Assembly: GCF_029436685.1 (NCBI RefSeq)
Contig: NZ_JAROCY010000003.1
Coordinates: forward strand, 1 to 64,000
DNA: 64,000 bases
Reading direction: 5' to 3'
Source of the DNA: Novosphingobium cyanobacteriorum
GTDB taxonomy: Bacteria; Pseudomonadota; Alphaproteobacteria; Sphingomonadales; Sphingomonadaceae
Every line of letters begins with the position of its first letter. The stretch's first letter is position 1. Under the pieces are notes generated by a model that saw nothing but the letters and a program-made list of their open reading frames with translations, made no database searches and was not told where the DNA came from. The position numbers and the translations under genes are program-made. Of the stretch, positions 14,618 to 23,605 are shown piece by piece.

Positions 14618-17125
14618 ATGACAATCTCCGTTTCTCTACGACTTTCCCTTGGCGCATCGACGGTCGCCCTTGTCGTCGCGGCATTGCCGGGCATGGCCTG
14701 GGCCAACGATACGGCACCAGCGAAGACCGCCTGGGAAGCCAATCGTACGATCGACGACAACGCAGCCGTAACGACCGGCGTGGCCAAAGCGCGCGATCCA
14801 CTGAACAGCGCGACATCGACCAGCGCGATCAAGGAACGCGATGTCAGCACCCTCGCCCCTGCCTCGTTGGCCGAGCTTCTTCGCAACGTGCCCGGCATCC
14901 GCACCGAGGCTGGCACAGGCATCGCCAACAACAGCTATACCGTGCGCGGCCTGCCACTGGTCAACGCTGGGGCCAAGTATCTCCAGTTGCAGGAAGACGG
15001 CCTTCCGGTTCTGGAATTCGGCGACTTCTTTGTTGCGCCATCAGACATCTTCGTGCGGGTGGACCTCAGCGTCGCCCAGGTTGAATCGATCCGCGGCGGA
15101 TCGGCTTCCACCTTCGCCTCCAACGCGCCCGGTGGCGTGGTGAACCTCGTTTCCAAGACCGGCGAGGTCGAAGGCGGATCGATCCAGGCATCGGCCGGGG
15201 TCGATTTCGACACCAATCGCATCGACCTCGATTACGGCGGGCAGCTGGGTGGCGGATGGCGTTTCCACGTTGGCGGCTTCTATCGCCAGGGCGAAGGACC
15301 GCGCCGTGCCGGGTATGACACGCTGAAGGGTGGGCAGGTGAAAGCCAATATCACCCGGCAGTTCGACAACGGCTACATCCGCTTCAACATGAAGCTGCTC
15401 GATGACCGTTTTCCCTATTACTTCACCTATCCGGTGGGCGTGAGCGGCACCAACGACAACCCGAAGTTCACCAGCGTGCCGGGTTTCGATGCGGTGCGCG
15501 ACACGGCGCAATCACGCTATCTCACGACCCGGCTTGCGCCTGGCTATAACGGTGCGATCACGACCGACAACATGCATGATGACATGCGGGCCAAATCGAA
15601 GACCTTCGGCGTGGAAGGCCAGTTCACGCTTGGCGGCTGGACGCTGACCGAGCGCTTCCGCTATTCCAACAATTCCGGTGTGCTGCTTCAAGTGGTGCCT
15701 GTTGCCGTGGGCCAGGCGGCGGATATCGCCGAGATGCTGGCAGGCCAGCCGGGCAATGTCCTGACTTATGCCACCGGGCCCAAGGCAGGGACGGTGATCA
15801 ATCCGGCCAACCTCAACGGCAACGGCCTGCTCACCGCAACCGGGCTCTATCGGGCGGGCATCAACAGCATGGACATCGTGACCAATGACTTCCGCGCCAG
15901 CAGGGTGTGGCAGGTTGGCGGTGGTGCGTTGACCACGACGGCGGGCATCTACAAGTCGCTGCAGGACCTGAACACGACCGAAGGCATGACGACGGTGGTG
16001 CAGGATGTGGTGGGGCATGGCCAATCCGCCCTGGTCGACATCACCCGTGCAGATGGCACTGCTGCGACGCAGCGCGGCGTGAGCGGCTATGGCTTCCTCG
16101 GCCTTCCCGGCGTTTCGCGGTATGCCGACGTGCGATATGACATCACCGCGCCCTATGCCTCGTTCAATTTCCAGAAGGGCAAGTTCGCGCTGGGTGGTTC
16201 GATCCGCTTTGACGCCGGCAAGGTGCGCGGCACCGGGGTGGATGACCAGACGACCCGGGCGCAGGACATGAACGGCGACGGGGTGATCGACCTCAACGGA
16301 CCCGAAGCGGCGGTGCCGTTTGTCGATCCGGCGGCAGCATGGCCGCTCAACTACAACTATCACTACGTGTCCTATTCGACCGGTCTGAATTACCGCGTTG
16401 CCGAAGCGCTTTCGGTGTTCGCCCGGTACAGCCGTGGCGCAAGGGCCGGCGCAGACAGCGTGGTGTTCTCTGCAGCGCTGGATCGCGCAGCGGGCACGCT
16501 GCTGGACCGGAGCGCAGGCTATGACCCGGTTCGCCAGCTGGAAGGCGGCTTCAAGTATCGCTCGGGCGGGATCATGGTGAACCTGACCGGGTTCCTGGCG
16601 AAGACGCGCGAGACGAACACCCAGATCTACAACGACGAAAACGGCAACCAGGTATTCGGCGTGGTGCAGCGGTCCTATCGCACCTATGGCGCTGAACTGG
16701 AAACGCGCTTCCGCCACGGGCCGTTCAGCCTGTCCGCCAATGGCACGCTGGCCGGTGGCAAGATCACGGCGGCAAACGATCCTGCCGTCGTGGGCAAGAA
16801 GCCGCGCCACCAGGCCGGTCTGGTCTACAGCGTGATCCCGCAGTACGAGACCGACCTGTTCACCGTGGGCGCCAATGTGACCGGCCAGACCTCAAGCTTC
16901 TCGCAGGACGTGAACCAGCTGAAAATGCCGGGTTATACCCTGGTCGGCCTGTTCGCGCAGGTTCGGCCAATCGATCGGCTGGTGCTGGGCGTGAATGCCG
17001 CCAACGTGTTCAACAAGATGGCCTTTGTCGACATCGGCGACGCCACGATCCCGGCTTCGGGCGTAGCGCTGGCCCGCACGCTGACCGGACGGACGATTAC
17101 CGCATCGGCCCGCGTGTTCTTCTGA
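14618..17125 (+). CDS. TonB-dependent outer-membrane receptor
   Basis: An 835-residue gated outer-membrane channel. The signal peptide (about 1-27, ending GMAWA before NDTAP) is followed by a plug domain (about 60-195: SLAELLRNVPGIR, SYTVRGL, VESIRGGSASTFASNAPGGVVN) and a 22-strand-type barrel that ends in a terminal Phe (ASARVFF). No clear siderophore or cobalamin signature is seen; the substrate could be a siderophore or a carbohydrate. It faces an OprP-like porin gene across a bidirectional terminator. The ATG at 14618 is preferred to a GTG three codons earlier. Confidence 0.93.
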   Translation: MTISVSLRLSLGASTVALVVAALPGMAWANDTAPAKTAWEANRTIDDNAAVTTGVAKARDPLNSATSTSAIKERDVSTLAPASLAELLRNVPGIRTEAGTGIANNSYTVRGLPLVNAGAKYLQLQEDGLPVLEFGDFFVAPSDIFVRVDLSVAQVESIRGGSASTFASNAPGGVVNLVSKTGEVEGGSIQASAGVDFDTNRIDLDYGGQLGGGWRFHVGGFYRQGEGPRRAGYDTLKGGQVKANITRQFDNGYIRFNMKLLDDRFPYYFTYPVGVSGTNDNPKFTSVPGFDAVRDTAQSRYLTTRLAPGYNGAITTDNMHDDMRAKSKTFGVEGQFTLGGWTLTERFRYSNNSGVLLQVVPVAVGQAADIAEMLAGQPGNVLTYATGPKAGTVINPANLNGNGLLTATGLYRAGINSMDIVTNDFRASRVWQVGGGALTTTAGIYKSLQDLNTTEGMTTVVQDVVGHGQSALVDITRADGTAATQRGVSGYGFLGLPGVSRYADVRYDITAPYASFNFQKGKFALGGSIRFDAGKVRGTGVDDQTTRAQDMNGDGVIDLNGPEAAVPFVDPAAAWPLNYNYHYVSYSTGLNYRVAEALSVFARYSRGARAGADSVVFSAALDRAAGTLLDRSAGYDPVRQLEGGFKYRSGGIMVNLTGFLAKTRETNTQIYNDENGNQVFGVVQRSYRTYGAELETRFRHGPFSLSANGTLAGGKITAANDPAVVGKKPRHQAGLVYSVIPQYETDLFTVGANVTGQTSSFSQDVNQLKMPGYTLVGLFAQVRPIDRLVLGVNAANVFNKMAFVDIGDATIPASGVALARTLTGRTITASARVFF

Positions 17126-17134
17126 CAAAAAAAT

Positions 17135-17180
17135 CAAAGCGGCGGGGCGCTGCACCTGCGATGCGCCCCGCCGCCTTGAT
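17135..17180. terminator. Bidirectional terminator between TonB receptor and porin
   Basis: GCGGCGGGGCGC (17139-17150) pairs with GCGCCCCGCCGC (17163-17174). A run of A precedes the stem, giving T on the minus strand, so it can end both convergent transcripts. Confidence 0.8.
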
Positions 17181-17188
17181 TGATCATC

Positions 17189-18652
17189 TCAATAGTTCCA
17201 CTGCACCTGCGTACGCAGGATATCGCCCTTGGCGCGGCCAGTGCGGCGTTCATCCGCTTCCGCCCGGTTGACGTTCGCCCACGAGAAGGTGAACTCCAGC
17301 TCCTTGAGCGGCAGCCATTCGACGCCGAGTTCGTATTCGTCCGTCTCCAGACGGGGCGCGTTGACCGAAACCTTCCAGCCGCCACGATAATGCTGCCAGC
17401 GGGCAAACGGCATGATCTGGCCGATCGGGCTTTCCTTGATGCGGCCCAGCGCCATGACATAGCCGCCGGTGGACCGGCTGGAACGGATGGTGCTGGTCGC
17501 GCTGTCCCACTGCGGCCCCTTGCCCCAGGTCCATTCAGCCTGGAAGCCGATTGGCCTGGGATAGAGCATGGCGTGGAAGCCGATGTGATCGTCCTGGTAT
17601 GATTCGGTGGAGACACCGCCTGCCCGGATCTCGGGACGGAACTTGTTCTTCAGCCCATAGACGCCGATTTCGGCCACCTGCCCCTTGAACGCATCGCCCA
17701 GACCATCAAGCCGGAACGGCATGGTGGCCATGGCCACGGTCATCAGCCCTTCGGTCTTTTCGACGCGGTTGGTGCCCTGACCGTTGAAAACCCCCACGCC
17801 GAATGCGCCGTAGTTCCCGAACAGCTTCTGCCCATCATGGCTGAGCTCGTCCCAGATCTTCTGGATCGAAGGCGGGGTATAATAGGCGACAACGCCCAGA
17901 TCGCGCTCGCCGGGAACAGGCGCGTTGATCGCATCGGTGCGATCGAGCGGCAGGCGGTTGGACGAGCTTTGGAGATTTTCCCAGCCGAACGGCACCTTCG
18001 ACTGGCCCAGCCGGACCTTGAGCGTCTTGTGCTTGTCGAGATAGAGATCGGCATAGGCATCGCGCAGCTGGAAGAAGTTCTGCCGCGGTTCATTGGCCGA
18101 CTGGTTGTTGACCGCGCCGGCGAAATCACCCTGCAGATAAAGCGAGACGCGGTCCGAGAGATCCCCCTGCACCACCAGACGCGCGCGGCGGATTGAGAAG
18201 TTGCCGGTGTCGTTGATGCCGGAATCCTGCACGGACCGGATGCGCGCAAGGCCGGAAGCGGCGTTCTTGGGCCCGGAGACGATCTCGTTCAGGCGCAGCT
18301 GGGTGTAACCGCGCAGCTGGAGTTTTTCATACCATGCCTTCTTGGGGGCGGCGGGCTTGGCCGACGCGGCGACTGGCGCCGGCACGGTCGCCGGTGCAGC
18401 GGCGAGCTGGACCGGGGCCGCAGCAGCGGATGAGGCGGCGGGCGCGAGGGGCGTTGCGGCCGGGGTTGCAGCAGCCATCCCCGCCGGAGCACGCTCAGCC
18501 TGGAGCGTGCGGACGATGGCGCGCAGCTCATCTACCTGCCGCTGAAGATCGGCGATGCGCGCGTCATCGCGCTCCGACGCAAAGGCAGCCTGTGGGGCAC
18601 CCACGAAAACACTTGCGGCAAGCGCCGCACGAAAAGCCCTGGAAAAGGTCAC
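17189..18652 (-). CDS. OprO/OprP-type (phosphate-selective family) porin
   Basis: A 487-residue outer-membrane porin. It has a signal peptide (about 1-26, ending AAFA before SERDD), a short coiled coil (DARIADLQRQVDELRAIVRTL, typical of trimeric porins of this family), an Ala/Pro-rich linker (about 57-105) and a beta barrel starting near KLQLRGYTQLRLNE. Barrel motifs include FSIRRARLVVQGDLSDRVSLYLQGDFAG and FGWENLQSSSNRLPLDR; the chain ends TQVQWNY with a terminal aromatic. Anion selectivity cannot be judged from the sequence. Confidence 0.88.
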   Translation of the reverse strand: MTFSRAFRAALAASVFVGAPQAAFASERDDARIADLQRQVDELRAIVRTLQAERAPAGMAAATPAATPLAPAASSAAAAPVQLAAAPATVPAPVAASAKPAAPKKAWYEKLQLRGYTQLRLNEIVSGPKNAASGLARIRSVQDSGINDTGNFSIRRARLVVQGDLSDRVSLYLQGDFAGAVNNQSANEPRQNFFQLRDAYADLYLDKHKTLKVRLGQSKVPFGWENLQSSSNRLPLDRTDAINAPVPGERDLGVVAYYTPPSIQKIWDELSHDGQKLFGNYGAFGVGVFNGQGTNRVEKTEGLMTVAMATMPFRLDGLGDAFKGQVAEIGVYGLKNKFRPEIRAGGVSTESYQDDHIGFHAMLYPRPIGFQAEWTWGKGPQWDSATSTIRSSRSTGGYVMALGRIKESPIGQIMPFARWQHYRGGWKVSVNAPRLETDEYELGVEWLPLKELEFTFSWANVNRAEADERRTGRAKGDILRTQVQWNY

Positions 18653-18746
18653 AGGTCGGTCCCCCGCTGTTGATGAGCAGGCCGACTAAGACATTTTTAT
18701 GACACTTATGTGACTTTCAACTTGCCTGATTGTGACGAATTTCCAC

Positions 18747-20708
18747 TCAGGGGTCAGGCGGGTTGTTGGCGACGAGGAACTTGCCCATCGCCTGAAGCAT
18801 GGCGAGGCGGTCCGCGGCGCGGGTGAAGTAGTGGTCGGCTTCGGGAAGGCGGAGGAATTCCACGTTCTTGCCCGCTGCGCGCATACGGTCTTCCATCAGG
18901 GCGGACTGGCCGAAATCGACCGTAACGTCCTGCTTGCCGTGGATCAGCAGAAGCGGCGCCTTGATGTTCTGCACGAAGTTGGCGGGGGAAACGGCGGTGA
19001 AATCGGGCGTCATCTTCTTCCAGTCGTCGGCAAACTTGCCGCCCATTGAGTAACGCCCGAAATCGTTGACCTCGCGCCGCAGGCTGGCAACCCCTGAGAT
19101 CGAGATGGCGCAACGATAGAGATCGGGATCGCGGGCAATGCCCCACATCGCCGCATAACCGCCATAGGATGCGCCCACGATGCAGGCCCGCTTGGGATCG
19201 GCCAGGCCTTTCCTGACCGCCCAGTTCAGCGCGTCGACCAGATCGTCCTGCATGGCCAGGCCCATCTGTCCTTCCCCGCGACGGGTGAATTCCGTGCCAT
19301 AGCCAGTGGACCCGCGGAAATTGGGCTGGATCACCAGATAGCCGAGGTTGGCGACATATTGCGCCATGTAATCCCATTCGGGACGGTCCTGCGCCCAGGG
19401 ACCGCCGTGGGGCATGATGATGACCGGCAGGTTCTTTTCGGCGCGATCCTTCGGACTGGTCACGACCGCTTCGATCGAAAGATTGTCTCGCGCGATGTAC
19501 CGTTCGGTACGCACGGGGGCCATGCGACCGGCTTTGATCGCATCGCTGAAATAGCCGAGCCGCTGCATCCGGCCGTCCTGAGCGTCGTAGTAATAGAGAA
19601 TGCCCGGCGTGTCGGCGCGCGCGAGCGCGACGAGCATGGCGTTGCGCCCGTTTGCCATGCTGACGATCCTGGCACGTTGGCCGGGAACGGCCTTGTCCAG
19701 CGAATCCTGCGTTTCCTTCACCAGCGGATCCAGCCAATGGACCTGACCATCGCTGGTGGAAAGGCCGACGACCGATTTGCCATCGTCGGATACGGTAACC
19801 CGGTTGATCTCCACCCCGGCAGGCGCATCGAACAGGGTGCGGACGTCCTGCTGGGTGGTGAGATCCACCTCGACCAGGGCTTCACCGTTGTCATCGCGCG
19901 TTCGGGTGATCACGGCATGGTTGGTGCCGGGCACGAACAGGATCGGGCTCAGCAGGCTCTCGTTCTTGCGGGTGTTGGCGCGATCGATTTCCTTGAACCC
20001 GCTGCCTTGCCCTTCTCCGCGATACAGCAGCCGGAAGGTACGCTGCTGATCGCTGTAATATTCACCGGTGCGCACAGTGCCGGATGCATCGGCCGCCCAG
20101 TTGCGCACGCCGGTCCGGGGGTTCATCGCCACCTTCTGCTTGCCGGTGGCCACATTCACGCGGAACACGCGCGGGTAGAACTCAAGCTCGTCGAAGATCG
20201 AGTTCTGCGCAGCGACGAGGATTTCCGGGCGGTTGTCCGGCGCGATCCAGATGACGTCTGCCGCGTCCTGCCCCATGCGGTCCCACAGGATCTTGGTCAT
20301 CTTCCCGGTCTTGCGATTGAGCGCGACGAGCCGGCTCACATAGGCTTTCTCCCCCATGTAGAGGGGGATAAGCGCCGTGAGATGGATGACGAGGTCATCG
20401 TTACCCGCCCACAGGACCCAGTCGGCCTGCGATTCCTCGCTGACAGACAGCAGCGCAGGCTTTTCGGCGGGATCGAACAAGGACTGGATCGCGATGACCT
20501 GCTTCCCGCCAATGGGAAACTTGCCGGCGATATGCTGCCCGTCAGGCGAAATCGTCGCGTCCTCATAAGCCGGCAGGGCGGCAAAGGCTTCGGCTCCCAA
20601 AGGCGCGGCCTTGGCCGAAGGTGCAGGTTGGGGAGAAACCTGCTGACCGAAGGCAGGAACGGAGAACGCGGCCGCAAGCGCGGCAAGACTGACAAGCGAA
20701 CGATTCAA
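18747..20708 (-). CDS. S9 family (prolyl oligopeptidase-like) serine peptidase
   Basis: A secreted 653-residue peptidase. The start is taken as TTG at 20708, behind a G-run, because a good signal peptide begins there ([21 protein letters not shown]). An N-terminal beta-propeller-like region (about 40-380) is followed by an alpha/beta hydrolase domain with [12 protein letters not shown], the nucleophile Ser in [12 protein letters not shown], Asp in KQDVTVDFG and His in EADHYF. It probably digests peptides in the periplasm. It diverges from sdhB across about 190 bases. Confidence 0.88.
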   Translation of the reverse strand: MNRSLVSLAALAAAFSVPAFGQQVSPQPAPSAKAAPLGAEAFAALPAYEDATISPDGQHIAGKFPIGGKQVIAIQSLFDPAEKPALLSVSEESQADWVLWAGNDDLVIHLTALIPLYMGEKAYVSRLVALNRKTGKMTKILWDRMGQDAADVIWIAPDNRPEILVAAQNSIFDELEFYPRVFRVNVATGKQKVAMNPRTGVRNWAADASGTVRTGEYYSDQQRTFRLLYRGEGQGSGFKEIDRANTRKNESLLSPILFVPGTNHAVITRTRDDNGEALVEVDLTTQQDVRTLFDAPAGVEINRVTVSDDGKSVVGLSTSDGQVHWLDPLVKETQDSLDKAVPGQRARIVSMANGRNAMLVALARADTPGILYYYDAQDGRMQRLGYFSDAIKAGRMAPVRTERYIARDNLSIEAVVTSPKDRAEKNLPVIIMPHGGPWAQDRPEWDYMAQYVANLGYLVIQPNFRGSTGYGTEFTRRGEGQMGLAMQDDLVDALNWAVRKGLADPKRACIVGASYGGYAAMWGIARDPDLYRCAISISGVASLRREVNDFGRYSMGGKFADDWKKMTPDFTAVSPANFVQNIKAPLLLIHGKQDVTVDFGQSALMEDRMRAAGKNVEFLRLPEADHYFTRAADRLAMLQAMGKFLVANNPPDP

Positions 20709-20900
20709 TGGGCCCCCCCGAATGTCTGGTGCAATGCTTGCCCATGGCGCCCGCCAATGCAAACGCAACTGCAGCCAATGCGGCAAGGAAGGCGGACGCG
20801 CTGGCCGCAGCCCTTCAAACACCCTGACCTTTCGAACCCCTTGCCCCGCGTGCTGCAATCGCTAAGGACGACTCAAGCAAAAGACCCTGAGGGAATGAAC

Positions 20901-21683
20901 ATGGCGACCTTCACCCTGCCCAAGAATTCCAAGATCACCGGCAAGGCGCGGCATCATGCGGCGGCAACCAGCGGGCGGATCCAGAAATTCAAGGTCTATC
21001 GCTATGACCCCGACAGCGGCGAGAACCCGCGTTACGACACCTTTGAGATCGACCTGGACCAGTGCGGCCCGATGGTGCTTGATGCGCTGATCAAGATGAA
21101 GGGTGAGCAGGATCCGACGCTGACGTTCCGGCGGTCTTGCCGCGAAGGCATCTGCGGATCGTGCGCGATGAACATGAACGGTCGCAATGGCCTTGCCTGC
21201 ACCACCGCGATCGAGGACCTGAAGGGTGAAATCCGCATCACCCCGCTGCCGCACATGCAGGTGATCAAGGATCTCGTTCCCGATTTCACGCACTTCTACG
21301 CGCAGTACGCCAGCATCCGCCCGTGGCTGCAGACCGTTTCGCCCACGCCTTCGGGCAAGGAGCGCCTGCAGAGCCCGGAACAGCGCGAGAAGCTGGACGG
21401 CCTGTATGAGTGCATCCTGTGCGCGTGCTGCAGCACTTCGTGCCCCAGCTACTGGTGGAACAGCGACAAGTTCCTTGGCCCGGCAATCCTGCTGCAGGCC
21501 TATCGCTGGCTGGCTGACAGCCGCGACGAGATGACTGGCGAGCGGCTTGACGAGTTGGAAGATCCGTTCCGCCTCTATCGCTGCCATACCATCATGAACT
21601 GCGCCAACGTGTGCCCCAAGGGCCTGAGCCCGGCGCGCGCGATTGCCGAGATCAAGAAGATGCAGGCCGAACGCGCGATCTGA
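20901..21683 (+). CDS. sdhB: Succinate dehydrogenase iron-sulphur subunit
   Basis: The 260-residue electron-transfer subunit of complex II. All ligands are present: the [2Fe-2S] cluster in [12 protein letters not shown] with the later Cys in GLACTTAI, and the [4Fe-4S]/[3Fe-4S] ligands in [15 protein letters not shown] and [14 protein letters not shown]. The ATG at 20901 has GAGGGA six bases upstream; an ATG two codons earlier overlaps that site. sdhC, sdhD and sdhA are not adjacent upstream, where an S9 peptidase gene diverges. Downstream a thioesterase and zapE follow closely. Confidence 0.97.
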   Translation: MATFTLPKNSKITGKARHHAAATSGRIQKFKVYRYDPDSGENPRYDTFEIDLDQCGPMVLDALIKMKGEQDPTLTFRRSCREGICGSCAMNMNGRNGLACTTAIEDLKGEIRITPLPHMQVIKDLVPDFTHFYAQYASIRPWLQTVSPTPSGKERLQSPEQREKLDGLYECILCACCSTSCPSYWWNSDKFLGPAILLQAYRWLADSRDEMTGERLDELEDPFRLYRCHTIMNCANVCPKGLSPARAIAEIKKMQAERAI

Positions 21684-21708
21684 CGCGCGTCTGGTAAGGA
21701 ACGTCGGC

Positions 21709-22179
21709 GTGGGTGAACCGAAGACAGGCTTTGTTTTCGAGCCCGCGCCCCATGCGCCAGGCTGGCACACCTGGAACCTGGCGGACGACAGCCGGTTCAA
21801 CGGCCAGACGTTGGGATCGACCCTGGTCCGGCTGGAAGAACTGCCTGGCGGCAAACAATGCCTGCGCTTGCGAATGAACGCGGAGCGACGGCACAGCAAT
21901 GTGATGGATGCGGTGCATGGCGGGGTTACGCTGGCGCTGATCGACGTTTCGCTGTTCGCAGGCTTCCGCTTTCTGCTGGATGGCGATGCGGCTGGTGCGG
22001 TGACTCTGGACCTTTCGACCCAATTCATTGGCGCAGGCAAGATCGGCCAACCGATGGATGCAGTGGTTGAAGTGCTGCGGGAAACCCGGCGTCTGGTGTT
22101 CCTGCGCGGAATCGTCGAGCAGGATGACACGATGGTGGCCGCATTCAGCGGAACCATTCGGAAGCCTTCCGCCTCATGA
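21709..22179 (+). CDS. PaaI-type hotdog-fold thioesterase
   Basis: A 156-residue hotdog protein probably acting as an acyl-CoA thioesterase. The family core is visible: HSNVMDAVHGGVTLALIDVSLFAGF (the helix with conserved HGG and D), then TLDLSTQFIGAGKIG and VFLRGIVEQDDTMVAAFSGTI. The GTG at 21709 is chosen as start: AAGGA lies 8 bases upstream. It sits 25 bases behind sdhB, and its stop overlaps the zapE start (ATGA), so the three form an operon. Confidence 0.82.
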   Translation: MGEPKTGFVFEPAPHAPGWHTWNLADDSRFNGQTLGSTLVRLEELPGGKQCLRLRMNAERRHSNVMDAVHGGVTLALIDVSLFAGFRFLLDGDAAGAVTLDLSTQFIGAGKIGQPMDAVVEVLRETRRLVFLRGIVEQDDTMVAAFSGTIRKPSAS

Positions 22180-23309
22180 CGCATGTATCCCAACGCTACG
22201 CCGCACTTGTGACGGCTGGCGAGCTGAAACCTGATCCTGAACAGGCTGCGGCTGCGCAGCAGCTTGACCGGTTGCAGCAGGAGCTGGAGCAGCCAACGCC
22301 CAAAGCGGGTCTCATGGACCGACTGCTGGGCCGCAAGGCCCCTCCTCCACCGCGCGGCATCTACATGTGGGGTGGGGTGGGTCGCGGCAAGTCCATGCTG
22401 ATGGATCTGTTCCACGACAACCTGCAGATCGCCGCCAAGCGGCGGGCACACTTCCATGAATTCATGCTGGATGTGCATGCGCGCCTGCGCGAAGAGCGCA
22501 AGAAGGAAGGCGGCGATCCGATCCTGCCAGTGGCGGCGCAGATCGCGCGAGAATGCCGCGTGCTGTCGTTCGACGAAATGGTGGTGAACAACAGCGCGGA
22601 CGCCATGATCATGAGCCGGCTGTTCACCGCCCTGATCGTGGACGAAGGCGTTACGGTGGTGACAACGTCAAATCGCGCGCCGGCCGAACTCTACAAGAAC
22701 GGGCTAAACCGCGAACACTTCCTTCCCTTCATTGCATTGGTGCAGGATCGGCTGGATGTGCTGGCGCTGAACGGACCAGTCGATTACCGGCTGGAACGCA
22801 TGCGCGGCGTGGGCACCTGGCACGTGCCGGTCGGGCCTGAATCGACCGCCAAGGTGCGCGAGGCGTTCTTCCGCCTGACCGACTTCGAGCCCGAGGACAG
22901 CGCCCACGTGCCCAGCGCGGAGTTGGACGTTGGCGGTGGACGGATGCTGCATGTGCCGAAGAGCCTGAAGGGCGTGGGCGTGTTCAGCTTCAAGCGGCTG
23001 TGCGCGGAGGCGCGCGGCGCAGCGGACTACCTGGCGATTGCGCGCAATTACCACACTGTGATCGTGGTTGCGATCCCGCAGTTGGGAGCGGAGCGACGCA
23101 ACGAGACCGCGCGCTTCATCACGCTGATCGATGCGCTGTATGAGCACAAGGTCAAGCTGATCGCCACCGCCGATGCAGAGCCCGATGCGCTTTACGACAC
23201 AAGCTCGGGCGGCGACGACGAAGGCCGCTTCATGTTTGACCGCACTGTCAGCCGCCTGCTGGAAATGCAGAGCCAGGACTATCTGGCGCTGGGCCACGGC
23301 GAAGACTGA
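22176..23309 (+). CDS. zapE: Cell division protein ZapE (AFG1-like ATPase)
   Basis: A 377-residue AAA-type ATPase. Walker A is GGVGRGKS (66-73) and the Walker B region is VLSFDEM; TTSNRAP is the sensor segment; LERMRGVGTWH and DYLAIARNYHTVIV are family hallmarks. ZapE binds FtsZ and acts at the constricting ring; the mitochondrial relative AFG1 is involved in respiratory-chain protein quality control, which makes the sdhB linkage suggestive. The ATG overlaps the thioesterase stop by four bases. Confidence 0.93.
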   Translation: MTHVSQRYAALVTAGELKPDPEQAAAAQQLDRLQQELEQPTPKAGLMDRLLGRKAPPPPRGIYMWGGVGRGKSMLMDLFHDNLQIAAKRRAHFHEFMLDVHARLREERKKEGGDPILPVAAQIARECRVLSFDEMVVNNSADAMIMSRLFTALIVDEGVTVVTTSNRAPAELYKNGLNREHFLPFIALVQDRLDVLALNGPVDYRLERMRGVGTWHVPVGPESTAKVREAFFRLTDFEPEDSAHVPSAELDVGGGRMLHVPKSLKGVGVFSFKRLCAEARGAADYLAIARNYHTVIVVAIPQLGAERRNETARFITLIDALYEHKVKLIATADAEPDALYDTSSGGDDEGRFMFDRTVSRLLEMQSQDYLALGHGED

Positions 23310-23391
23310 AAGCCGCAATCCGGCACCGAGTTAACGATTCCCGCTGGCGATTCGTCATGCTGCTCCGTTCGGGACCGCCCTTTGCTAGACA

Positions 23392-23428
23392 ACAAGAAAG
23401 CCCCGGCAGCAGAGTGCTGACGGGGCTA
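23392..23428 (-). terminator. Terminator behind the Phe-rich mini-ORF
   Basis: On the minus strand AGCCCCG (23427-23421) and CAGCA pair with TGCTG and CGGGGCT (23405-23399), with one mismatch, followed by TTCTTG. It ends transcripts coming from 23.5 kb and may also serve zapE on the other strand. Confidence 0.75.
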
Positions 23429-23496
23429 ATCTGTTACCTCTAAATCCGCCGAAAACCGGGGTTTAATCCTGTTTCAACGGATCGGGCCCTTCATCT

Positions 23497-23544
23497 TCAA
23501 GCGAAGAAGAAGAAGAGGTCGACCACCTTTCCAAGACGCCACAT
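23497..23544 (-). CDS. 15-residue Phe-rich leader-like peptide
   Basis: The ATG at 23544 follows GGAGG by about six bases and opens a 15-codon frame, MWRLGKVVDLFFFFA, with four consecutive TTC codons before Ala-stop. A strong terminator follows about 70 bases later. This layout (good binding site, run of one amino acid's codons, terminator) is that of a phenylalanine attenuation leader, yet no gene follows on this strand: the next gene, zapE, is convergent. It could instead be a small protein or a trans-acting leader RNA, or the tail of the EAL gene's transcript (gap 61 bases). Confidence 0.45.
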   Translation of the reverse strand: MWRLGKVVDLFFFFA

Positions 23545-23605
23545 AATTGCCTCCATCCACGGTTGCATGGACGGAAGTATCATTAATGGCCTTGGTTAAC
23601 AAGGA

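Noticed and set aside
15512..16810. 432-codon frame antisense to the TonB receptor
   Set aside because: Mirror of the receptor's codon pattern; no recognisable motifs.
19359..20894. Long N-terminal extension of the sdhB frame
   Set aside because: It runs antisense through the S9 peptidase gene; the native sdhB start is at 20901.
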